From Chitinophaga skermanii (GTDB taxonomy: Bacteria > Bacteroidota > Bacteroidia > Chitinophagales > Chitinophagaceae), in NCBI RefSeq assembly GCF_003259335.1, contig NZ_QLLL01000009.1, positions 124,001 through 188,000 on the forward strand: a DNA stretch of 64,000 nucleotides. Direction: 5' to 3'. Each line of letters begins with the position of its first letter. The stretch's first letter is position 1. Shown in pieces: positions 41,703 to 49,361 of the stretch. The notes under the pieces are model-generated. The model had not been told where the DNA came from. It ran no database searches and saw nothing but the letters and a program-made list of their open reading frames with translations. Both the position numbers and the translations under genes were made by a program.

Positions 41703-43262
41703 CTAATTGAGCATGTAAGTTTTCGCTAAGGTATTAAAAGATTGAATTTCTGCTTGTTGCCATTGTTCATCTTTGCCTAATTCTTTTGCCATGAGCGCCG
41801 CTACTTTTGGTGCTACTTTTACCGCTTCGTGGGCATCGAGGAAGAGGGCGCGAGTTCTTCTTGCGAGCACATCTTCAACATTTCTTGCCATTTCATTTCT
41901 AACGGCCCAAATCACTTGCGCTGCAATGATGTGTAAAGATTCGCTGATCGTTTCGTTGTAACCTTCGTTGGCAATGGTTTGAATGCTAGGCATATCGGCA
42001 CCATAGAAATACAAAGGATTATTTTCATCCGGGTTTTCTTTAAAACCATGTATAGGCAAATGCTTGGTAGCTGTTTGTGTACGTTTCCATTGGTGCACTT
42101 CTTCTAGTTTGTTCACCACATCTTCGCCCATGCGACGGTAGGTTGTCCATTTACCCCCGAGAATAGAAACGAGGTTCGATGGCGTGACCATGATTTTGTG
42201 GTTGCGAGAAATCTCTTTCGTTTTGGCATTGTTGCCGGTAGGCGCTGCCAAAGGACGTAAGCCTGCCCAAACACTGCGTACATCGCTGCGTTGCGGTGCT
42301 TTCACGAGGTATTGACCTGCGGTATCGAGAATGAATTGTATTTCTTTTTCTAAAGCTACTGGATCGAGGCTGATACCTTCAACGAGTGTATCGGTGGTAC
42401 CTACTACCAATTTATTATGCCAAGGCACAGCAAATAATACGCGGCCGTCGCTGGTTTTAGGAATCATGAGGGCATCTTTACCTGGCATAAATGAGCGGTC
42501 GAGAACCAAGTGTACACCTTGCGAGGCTACGATAGAGCGCGGTTCGTTAGGATCATCCATTTGCAATACATCATCTGTAAACACACCTGTGGCATTGATG
42601 ATACCTTTAGCGCGGATATTGAAGGTTTCGCCCGACTCTACGTCTTGCACTTTTACGCCGCTTACTTTACCTAAGACGTTCTTTTGTAAGGAAACGACTT
42701 TCATGTAGTTCAAAGCAATACCGCCGTGTTCGCAGATGGTTTGCATAAGGTTTACCGCGAGGCGGGAATCGTCGAACTGGCCATCGTGGTACAATACACC
42801 GGCCGACAATTTCTGTTCGTTGATGGTAGGTAAACGCTTAATGGTTTCTTTGCGGGAAATGTGGATTGAGCGGCCAAGGCTTAAGCGGCCGGCCATCCAA
42901 TCGTACATCTTTAACCCGATAGTATAGAAGATGCCGTCGAACCAGGAGTAAGCTGGGATAACGAACGACATGTTATGTGCTAAGTGAGGAGCATTTTTAA
43001 TGAGGAGACCGCGTTCGATGCTGGCTTCGCGTACGAGGGCGACATCGCCTTGTGCTAAATAGCGTACGCCGCCGTGTACGAGTTTTGTGCTTTTGCTGGA
43101 AGTTGATTTTGCAAAATCGTTTTGTTCTACTAACAAAGTTTTGTACCCTCTCGTTACCGCTTCCAAAGCAGCGCCTAAACCAGTTGCACCACCCCCGATA
43201 ATCACCACGTCGTATTCAGTATCGACTTGTGCTTTGAATTGTTGATAAATTTTATCCCTCAT
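41703..43262 (-). CDS. glpD: glycerol-3-phosphate dehydrogenase, FAD-dependent
   Basis: 519 residues from the ATG at 43262; the frame is open for 17 more codons upstream, but this extension lacks family likeness. The FAD-binding motif DVVIIGGGATGLGAALEAVT and KSTKLVHGGVRYLAQGD are at residues 19-75; GLRPLAAP and LVSILGGKWTTYRRMGEDVV mark the C-terminal end of the FAD domain; a helical C-terminal domain follows. It oxidises glycerol-3-phosphate to dihydroxyacetone phosphate at the inner membrane, passing electrons to quinones. It is probably transcribed with glpT and the GDPD gene. Confidence 0.96.
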   Translation of the reverse strand: MRDKIYQQFKAQVDTEYDVVIIGGGATGLGAALEAVTRGYKTLLVEQNDFAKSTSSKSTKLVHGGVRYLAQGDVALVREASIERGLLIKNAPHLAHNMSFVIPAYSWFDGIFYTIGLKMYDWMAGRLSLGRSIHISRKETIKRLPTINEQKLSAGVLYHDGQFDDSRLAVNLMQTICEHGGIALNYMKVVSLQKNVLGKVSGVKVQDVESGETFNIRAKGIINATGVFTDDVLQMDDPNEPRSIVASQGVHLVLDRSFMPGKDALMIPKTSDGRVLFAVPWHNKLVVGTTDTLVEGISLDPVALEKEIQFILDTAGQYLVKAPQRSDVRSVWAGLRPLAAPTGNNAKTKEISRNHKIMVTPSNLVSILGGKWTTYRRMGEDVVNKLEEVHQWKRTQTATKHLPIHGFKENPDENNPLYFYGADMPSIQTIANEGYNETISESLHIIAAQVIWAVRNEMARNVEDVLARRTRALFLDAHEAVKVAPKVAALMAKELGKDEQWQQAEIQSFNTLAKTYMLN

Positions 43263-43691
43263 TGTGTATTGCTTTTCTCCATTCGAAAACAAGAATCTTG
43301 GCCCCTGGTTCATTTCATACCTCGTAATGATATGTTACCATGGCGATACAAGGTACATCGGAATACGATATAAGTCCAAATTAAATCATAAGAATGATAA
43401 AAAATTAACATGATTAGCAGTGAATTGGTTTATTTACAGTAAGGAAAATATTAATAATGATGCTAAAGGCCTGCTGAAAGCGAAGTATAATATTTTTATC
43501 TAGTAAGAGTGCACATATCAATACGTTATAAACTTTGTTTATATTTTTTTAAACAAAACATTTGAATAATTGATACTTTGATATTACTTTAGAATACATC
43601 TTTTCGAAAAGACAATTAACCCGTAATGATTTTTTAAACCTTAGTAAGGTTAACCTAACTAGCATTTATAACCCAAACTCTACTTTTCATC
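43263..43691. other. gene-free divergent gap between glpD and the Cys-rich lipoprotein gene
   Basis: About 430 bases, becoming very AT-rich from 43380 on. It must carry the promoters of glpD (minus) and of the plus-strand lipoprotein gene. No full promoter consensus or clear palindrome was found. Confidence 0.5.
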
Positions 43692-44474
43692 ATGAAACGT
43701 TTATTTTATTTAGTGCCAACACTTGTTGTGCTCATTATTTCTTTATTAGCGTCTTGTAAAAAGGAACACGCCATTACTCCCATTCAGGATAAAAGTGCAG
43801 ATGAAATTGCCAAAGATTCTTATATCCATAGAACGCAATTAAAAATAGCAGAGCAAAAATCCCTTTTAATTACCCAAAGAAAGAGTTCTGAATTTGCGCG
43901 TGACACCAATTTTTATGTTGGTGCTGGCTCTGATCTATATGTTGTCAATCTTGATTTTAGGACAACAGAAATTACTAAAGCTGTTGAAACAAATGGAGAC
44001 ACGACATTAGTATATACGACTCAATTTCGTGGTGGTTCACAGATTAGCGGTAAGCCTTTGAAAGGAGGCTTGCTATCAATACAGAAACCCAATGGAGATT
44101 ACCTAGATATCCTGTTAAATGAAGTTAAGACAACATGGCCTATGACACCAGATACTTCTATCGAAGTTCTTTCCTTACATGGTGCAAAAGCGGGGTACTA
44201 TAAAGTTAGGAATGGTATTATCGATGAAATACATGCTTATGATCCAATGTTTTCACCGATAATTAATCCTAATGATCCTTACCCACAAGAAACGGGATCA
44301 GTTCGTGCTTGGCTTAATTGTACAGGATCATGTATGGTAACGGCTGCCGCGGTATGTACAGGTTATTATTCAACTTGTTTAACTACTTTAATTGCAGGAG
44401 GTGCTCCTGTTGTTGTAGGAGCTGCAGTTACTGTTACAGCAGCATGTGGCATATATTGTTCCAAACAACTCTAA
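43692..44474 (+). CDS. lipoprotein with cysteine-rich, bacteriocin-like C-terminus
   Basis: 260 residues. A lipoprotein signal (lipobox LLASC, Cys22) is followed by a mixed region (25-200) without known motifs. The last 54 residues differ sharply: six cysteines at 210, 214, 222, 229, 252 and 256, a CxxxC pair at each end, in a sequence otherwise of Ala, Val, Thr and Gly (VVVGAAVTVTAAC). No other cysteine occurs between 22 and 210. Such a small, hydrophobic, Cys-paired end recalls C-terminal bacteriocin cores such as the halocin C8-like domain; this is an analogy by appearance only. It lies in opposite orientation between glpD and glpK, sharing a terminator with glpK. AT-rich surroundings suggest insertion. 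Confidence 0.75.
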   Translation: MKRLFYLVPTLVVLIISLLASCKKEHAITPIQDKSADEIAKDSYIHRTQLKIAEQKSLLITQRKSSEFARDTNFYVGAGSDLYVVNLDFRTTEITKAVETNGDTTLVYTTQFRGGSQISGKPLKGGLLSIQKPNGDYLDILLNEVKTTWPMTPDTSIEVLSLHGAKAGYYKVRNGIIDEIHAYDPMFSPIINPNDPYPQETGSVRAWLNCTGSCMVTAAAVCTGYYSTCLTTLIAGGAPVVVGAAVTVTAACGIYCSKQL

Positions 44475-44503
44475 CTAATTAATTTCTATAATCACTTAAA
44501 ACC

Positions 44504-44541
44504 AAACAAGCCGCCTCTTACGGGTTAGAGGCGGCTTGTTT
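44504..44541. terminator. bidirectional terminator between the Cys-rich lipoprotein gene and glpK
   Basis: A 15-bp perfect stem (44504-44518 with 44527-44541; AAACAAGCCGCCTCT) with an 8-base loop. It lies 29 bases after the plus-strand stop codon and 5 bases after the glpK stop on the other strand. Confidence 0.93.
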
Positions 44542-44546
44542 GTATC

Positions 44547-46046
44547 TTAATCCATATCCCAGTTTTTCACCCGGGCGATGGCTTTTTTCCATTTTTGTTT
44601 GAGTTGTATACGTTGCTCGCTGGCGTGGCCGGGTTTAAACATTTGGCCTACAGCGTATTGGGATTGCAATTCATCCAACGACCAAAAACCTGTAGCTAAG
44701 CCTGCTAAATAAGCGGCGCCTAAGGCGGAGGCAGGCATTACATTTGGTCGAATAACCGGGTATTGCAAGATATCAGTTTGCATTTGCATGAAGAACTCGT
44801 ATGTGGCCGATGTACCATCTACACGTAGTTCGCGGATACCTTGGCCATAATCTTTTTCCATTGCCTCTAATGCATCGGCAATTCCTAGGGCTACACCTTC
44901 TAAGGCAGCCCGTGCAATATGACCGGAAGAGGTGCCACGTGTGATACCGATGATCATACCACGAGCGTATGGGTCCCAATAAGGGGCACCTAAGCCTGAT
45001 AAAGCTGGTACAAATAGTACGCCACCGTTATCTTCTTCAGTTTGTGCCAATTCTTCAATTTCGGCTGTGGCTTCAATAATCCCCAAGCCATCTCTTATCC
45101 AACGGAATACAGAGCTACCACCAAATACGCTGCCTTCTAAAGCATAGGTTACCTTATCGCCTAGCTTCCAAGCAACGGTGGTTAACAAGTTATGTTGCGA
45201 CAAAATAGGTTGTTCGCCAATATTCATTAGGGCGAAGCAACCACTTCCGTACGTATTCTTTACCATACCGGGCTCTAAGCACATTTGGCCGAATAAAGCG
45301 GCATGCTGATCGCCTGCTATACCAGCAATGGCTACAGGGCCATCAAACATACTGGCAATGGTATGTCCTACTACTTCGCTATTGCTACAAATGTTTGGTA
45401 ATAGCTTGTGCGGGATGTTAAACAGTTTCAACAGTTCTTGATCCCATTGCAGCGAATGTATATTGAAGAGCATCGTACGCGATGCGTTGGTAATATCAGT
45501 TACGTGTTGGCGTTGGCCGGTTAGTCGCCATACTAACCAAGCATCGATGGTACCGAAAGCCAGTTCACCTTGTTCTGCTTTAATGCGTGCACCGGGTACA
45601 TTCTCGAGTATCCAAGAAATTTTACTGGCCGAGAAATAGGCATCGAGCATTAAGCCGGTTTTCTCGCGGATCATTTCGGAGAAGCCTTGATAGCGGAATT
45701 CGTCGCACAGTTTAGAGGCTCTTCTATCTTGCCATGCGATAGCATTGTAGATAGGTTGCCCTGTTTGTTTATTCCAGATGACGGTGGTTTCTCTTTGGTT
45801 CGCAATACCGATACCGGCAATTTGCGTGGCTGTTAATCCTTTAGCGGCTTTCAATTCTTCAATCACCGAAAGTAATGTGAACCATATTTCGTTGGGATCT
45901 ACTTCAATCCAACCGGGCTGCGGGTAGTATTTTTCATACTCCTTCTGCAACTGCATGACCACCTGCCCTTTCTTATTAAACAATACAACGCCTGCAGCAC
46001 TTGAGCCGAGGTCTAATGACAAAATATATTGCGGTTGATCGTTCAT
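44547..46046 (-). CDS. glpK: glycerol kinase
   Basis: 499 residues of the FGGY kinase fold. It phosphorylates glycerol with ATP to glycerol-3-phosphate. Supporting motifs: YYPQPGWIEVDPNEIWFTLL, GIANQRETTVIWNKQTGQPI, NAIAWQDRR, the FGGY signature region GTIDAWLVWRLTG, AGIAGDQHAALFGQMCLEPG, and GLGAPYWDPYARGMIIGITR. The ATP-phosphate loop near residue 11 reads LDLGSSAAG rather than DQGTTSSR, so the usual Arg is missing. It precedes nothing on its strand but the terminator; the PadR gene lies 24 bases upstream, suggesting an operon. Confidence 0.94.
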   Translation of the reverse strand: MNDQPQYILSLDLGSSAAGVVLFNKKGQVVMQLQKEYEKYYPQPGWIEVDPNEIWFTLLSVIEELKAAKGLTATQIAGIGIANQRETTVIWNKQTGQPIYNAIAWQDRRASKLCDEFRYQGFSEMIREKTGLMLDAYFSASKISWILENVPGARIKAEQGELAFGTIDAWLVWRLTGQRQHVTDITNASRTMLFNIHSLQWDQELLKLFNIPHKLLPNICSNSEVVGHTIASMFDGPVAIAGIAGDQHAALFGQMCLEPGMVKNTYGSGCFALMNIGEQPILSQHNLLTTVAWKLGDKVTYALEGSVFGGSSVFRWIRDGLGIIEATAEIEELAQTEEDNGGVLFVPALSGLGAPYWDPYARGMIIGITRGTSSGHIARAALEGVALGIADALEAMEKDYGQGIRELRVDGTSATYEFFMQMQTDILQYPVIRPNVMPASALGAAYLAGLATGFWSLDELQSQYAVGQMFKPGHASEQRIQLKQKWKKAIARVKNWDMD

Positions 46047-46070
46047 ATCCGTTTCCTTACGTGAGATAGT

Positions 46071-46421
46071 TTACACTTTTTTTAAGTCGGCAATGGCCGT
46101 CATTAATTCGCCTAAGTATTGATACATGGCTTCGAGGTAATCGTTACCTAAAGGTGTAAGTTTATAATATTTTCTAGGTACGCCTTCATCCATTTCCACC
46201 CAACGAGAATCGAGTAATTTTTCTTTCTTTAGTCGGCTCAGCAAAGGGTAAATAGTTCCTTCGGCAATATCCATATCGGCGAGTTGTTTTATTTCATTGA
46301 TCAGTTCATACCCATAGCGTTCTTGCTTTTGAAGTAATAACATGATAATGTATTCGAACAAACCTTTTTTGATTTGAGATTGCCAACGGGTGATGAAATA
46401 GGCGTTTTGCTTATTCTCCAT
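46071..46421 (-). CDS. PadR-family transcriptional regulator
   Basis: 116 residues. A winged-helix DNA-binding protein with the PadR pattern: KGLFEYIIMLLLQKQERYGY, ELINEIKQLADMDIAEGTIY, PLLSRLKKEKLLDSRWVEMD, and PRKYYKLTPLGNDYL for the wing, ending with a short dimerisation helix. PadR proteins usually repress nearby genes until a ligand binds. It stands just upstream of glpK and on the same strand, so it may control glpK or the glp group; no operator was recognised. Confidence 0.92.
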   Translation of the reverse strand: MENKQNAYFITRWQSQIKKGLFEYIIMLLLQKQERYGYELINEIKQLADMDIAEGTIYPLLSRLKKEKLLDSRWVEMDEGVPRKYYKLTPLGNDYLEAMYQYLGELMTAIADLKKV

Positions 46422-46920
46422 TGGATAAATGTAGGGGATTTTCTCCGAAGGGTTTATTGCTATTCTTCTTTATAGGTGATTTTTTGTTTTTGTTTTGTCC
46501 AGGTGTTTTGAAGAACTGCTTGCTTTTTTATTATGTGATTTTTTTGTTTTGTTTAGGTGTTTTGAGGGGGCTTTAGAACTATCTTCTTCTTTTTGTTTAT
46601 TTTTTGGGAAGGTGTTCTCTATTTGACTTTGCCCCTCCTGGGCCGGGGCGGGGCCCCGCATTGTATTTCGGAATGTGGTTTTGCGGGCGTATGGGGGCTA
46701 TTGGGGGATTTGCGTCGTATGGGGCGGTGGGGTGTTATTGGGGTTTAGTGCGGCGGTTTTCCGCATAACCAAGTTTCCTCAATACAATGCTGATGGGGTT
46801 AATGCGAGTTTGTTGGTTGGGAGGGGTGATTGAGTTAGGTGATTGAGTGAGACGATTGGTTGGAGGGGATTGGGAATTGAAGGTTTATGTTGAGGTAAAT
46901 GGGGCTAGGTATATAGGTAG
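46422..46920. other. gene-free G/T-rich tract with repeats
   Basis: About 500 bases without a credible gene. It contains two related T/G-rich direct repeats (46476-46511 and 46535-46565, both ending AGGTGTTTTGA), a 12-bp palindrome GCGGGGCCCCGC at 46648-46659, several runs of four to five G on the plus strand (46690-46745), and short GATTG-type repeats (46825-46880). In base composition it resembles the tract at 38680-39240. The PadR/glpK promoter should lie at its left end, but no consensus box is evident. Confidence 0.5.
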
Positions 46921-46930
46921 TTTTTTGAAG

Positions 46931-46966
46931 AAGGGCTGCATTTCTGGGGTGCAGCCCTTTGATTTT
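46931..46966. terminator. terminator-like hairpin after the PKD lipoprotein gene
   Basis: AAGGGCTGCA (46931-46940) and TGCAGCCCTT (46950-46959) form a perfect 10-bp stem with a 9-base loop. It lies 28 bases after the stop codon of the minus-strand gene at 46988. The T-run (TGATTTTT) is on the plus side, so as a terminator of the susCD group it must work without a strong U-tract. Confidence 0.65.
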
Positions 46967-46987
46967 TAGGACACCAAAAACTAAGGG

Positions 46988-47758
46988 TTACGGGTAAACG
47001 TAGCCTTCGCGTTTAAAATAGTAGAAGTTGCGGTAGCCGCCCCAGCTTTCGATGTGGGTGGCTGCTATAACGAGTTCGTTTGTGTTGAGTTTGATGACAT
47101 CGTAATTCCAGTTTTGTCCTTTTGATATGTCTGTGCCAATGAATGAAAGTTTCATGGTGGCGGGGTTGAAGGAGAATTTCCCGGGGGAGTTTTTTGTGGG
47201 GGTTTTTAGGACGAAGTTGTAGTTGCCGTTTAAATCGAACATCATTTTATCATTGAGATACGGGGTGGCATCTGCAAGGTTGTCTTTCCACCAAGTGGGT
47301 TCAGTATCGGTGTAGTTTCCGCCGCCTGTGATGCACTTGAATGGATTATCGGGAGCCCATACCCATGTTTTGCCGGTGATGCCGTTGGTGAGTAAATCCC
47401 ATTTAGCATCGCTGAAAAAGTTGGGGTCGTTTTGCGAAACGGTTACAGATACCGAATCAACACTAGGGCCCGATTTTCCATAGGCGTAATACTTAACGGG
47501 GTATTGGCCAGCGAATGGAATAACGGCTTTGAATTTCCTTTCATTACTAACACCAAATCCATAATCCCAAAACGGAATTGTTCCGGGGGTAGTGGCTTCC
47601 ATGGTTAATTCGTTATCGTAACCAGCGGTTTGTGTAACGGTGAATTTTAACGAGGAAGCAGGTAATGGATTGCCTAAGGCGATGCGATCTTCTTTCGAAG
47701 AACACGCGCTCAACAAAGCGATGCACACGATATATAATGTCGATGTAATTTTTTTCAT
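46988..47758 (-). CDS. PKD-like surface lipoprotein of the susCD locus
   Basis: 256 residues from the ATG at 47758, which begins a lipoprotein signal with lipobox LLSAC; a longer frame would overlap susD. Residues about 35-125 look like a PKD/Ig-type beta domain (YDNELTMEATTPGTIPFWDY, FAGQYPVKYYAYGKSGPSVD). The second half (130-256) is Trp- and Gly-rich: GITGKTWVWAPDNPFKC, WWKDNLADATPYLNDKMMFD, and a C-terminal AATHIESWGGYRNFYYFKRE. Such proteins are encoded third after susC-susD and probably help bind a glycan at the cell surface. The substrate is unknown. Confidence 0.85.
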   Translation of the reverse strand: MKKITSTLYIVCIALLSACSSKEDRIALGNPLPASSLKFTVTQTAGYDNELTMEATTPGTIPFWDYGFGVSNERKFKAVIPFAGQYPVKYYAYGKSGPSVDSVSVTVSQNDPNFFSDAKWDLLTNGITGKTWVWAPDNPFKCITGGGNYTDTEPTWWKDNLADATPYLNDKMMFDLNGNYNFVLKTPTKNSPGKFSFNPATMKLSFIGTDISKGQNWNYDVIKLNTNELVIAATHIESWGGYRNFYYFKREGYVYP

Positions 47759-47775
47759 GATCAATATTTTATGCA

Positions 47776-49350
47776 CTAGTTCCATCCTTCATTTTGGACG
47801 ATGGTGCCGTTGGATAAATTGATTTGCGATTCTGGAATGGCAAACAAGCCTTTCGTTTCTACACGGAAATTTACATTCAGCGTAGCATCACTAGAAGTAT
47901 TATCAATCGCGGCTTTCGCTGTGTTCAATCCTTGACGTAACAAATCCCAATAACGCAAACCCTCCCCTACAAATTCGAAACGACGTTCATCCATAATCAA
48001 CTTCACGCCTGTTGCTCCTGCTACTAATGTTTTACGGTGCGTTTGATCACCAAAGGCGCGGTCTCTTACACGATCGTAATATGTTTGGGCTGTTCCAAGA
48101 TTCACATCCAAATTCAATTCAGCAGCCATTAACAACACATCCGAGAAACGAATAGCTAAGTAATTATCATAGTTATCAATTTGGAAATCGCCGCCTAAAT
48201 CTTCGGGCTTTTTATCGTTTAATGGTGTGTATTTCTTTTGGAATAAACCGGTGTATTGTACCTGGTCGCCTAGTGAATAAACGTTACCAAAGCCTTCTTC
48301 GGCAATAGAAATAGCCGAGGCCAGTTTACGGGTATCACCTGCTTCAAAAGCGTTCCATGTTTTGGGGTTTATAGTGGCAGCACCCCAACCGGTGTAGTAA
48401 GGCAATAAATTTTGACTACGAATACCAATCATCACCTGTACGCGGTTACCATTTCGTTCGTTACCATCTTTCAATCCTTTATACGTGTATTGAATGTTAA
48501 AGATGCCTTCTTTGCTATTCTGGCCTGCGTATTCTGCGGTGCTTGCTGCGCTCGCGCGGAAGATGTTGCCATATTTTTCAACTAGGTCGTAACCGCTGTT
48601 ATTGATAACATCTGCGAGGTTAGTAAGCATGTTGGATTTATTTACAATACCTGCAAGGTCGGGCTTATTGTAGTAGCCTGTGTAATACAAATACACGCGG
48701 GCAAGTAGGGCTTCAGCTGCCCACTTGGTAGCACGGCCGTATTCGGTGCTGGTATACTCGCTGTATTTTTTATTCAATAAATGAGGAATGCTTTCATTTA
48801 AATCTGTTGCGATTTGAGCATACACCGAATCCGGGCTTGCTTGCTTCACATAGTATTCACCGGTTTTCAATGGTTTTGTTACCAATGGTACATGACCAAA
48901 CATGCGCACTACATCGAAATAATAATAGGCGCGTAAAAATTTAGCTTCAGCGATATACATGTTTTTTTGTGCATCATTGCCTTTAAAATCTACGCGTTCG
49001 ATGTTCTCTAGTAATACGTTTGCACGGTAAATACCCGTGTAGTATTTCGTCCATGCAGCGGCATTATGATCGTAAATTTTCTCGCTTCTATCCCACTGGC
49101 GCAAACCATTATCAGAAGCGCCACCACCGCCGTGACTATTATCAGATGCGATCTCGGTTGTTAACAATATATTCCCATAACCATCCCAGTTTAATACGCT
49201 GTATGCCGATACTAAACCGGCAAAAGCATCGTCGGGTGTTTGATAAAAGTTTTCGATTGTTTTTTTATCTACCGGTTGTATATCGAGGAAGTTTTTTCCA
49301 CAAGCGCTTAGCATACCAGCGATAATGATGAATAAGGATATTTTTTTCAT
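47776..49350 (-). CDS. SusD/RagB-family nutrient-binding lipoprotein
   Basis: 524 residues. Lipoprotein signal with lipobox LSAC (Cys17) and the SusD-like start GKNFLDIQPVDKKTIENFYQ. Helical TPR-type repeats carry FLRAYYYFDVVRMFGHVPLV and WAAEALLARVYLYYTGYY; the C-terminal part has AIRFSDVLLMAAELNLDVN and ERRFEFVGEGLRYWDLLRQG, hallmarks of the family. It forms the lid of the SusC transporter and captures oligosaccharide or peptide ligands at the surface. It begins 11 bases after susC, and 17 bases separate it from the PKD lipoprotein gene. Confidence 0.96.
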   Translation of the reverse strand: MKKISLFIIIAGMLSACGKNFLDIQPVDKKTIENFYQTPDDAFAGLVSAYSVLNWDGYGNILLTTEIASDNSHGGGGASDNGLRQWDRSEKIYDHNAAAWTKYYTGIYRANVLLENIERVDFKGNDAQKNMYIAEAKFLRAYYYFDVVRMFGHVPLVTKPLKTGEYYVKQASPDSVYAQIATDLNESIPHLLNKKYSEYTSTEYGRATKWAAEALLARVYLYYTGYYNKPDLAGIVNKSNMLTNLADVINNSGYDLVEKYGNIFRASAASTAEYAGQNSKEGIFNIQYTYKGLKDGNERNGNRVQVMIGIRSQNLLPYYTGWGAATINPKTWNAFEAGDTRKLASAISIAEEGFGNVYSLGDQVQYTGLFQKKYTPLNDKKPEDLGGDFQIDNYDNYLAIRFSDVLLMAAELNLDVNLGTAQTYYDRVRDRAFGDQTHRKTLVAGATGVKLIMDERRFEFVGEGLRYWDLLRQGLNTAKAAIDNTSSDATLNVNFRVETKGLFAIPESQINLSNGTIVQNEGWN

Positions 49351-49361
49351 AACCGTGGACT

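Noticed and set aside
46470..46661. A 63-codon minus-strand frame, Lys/Ser/Thr-rich
   Set aside because: It is the translation of T/G-rich direct repeats; SKHLNKTKKSHNKK-type sequence with no fold or signal.
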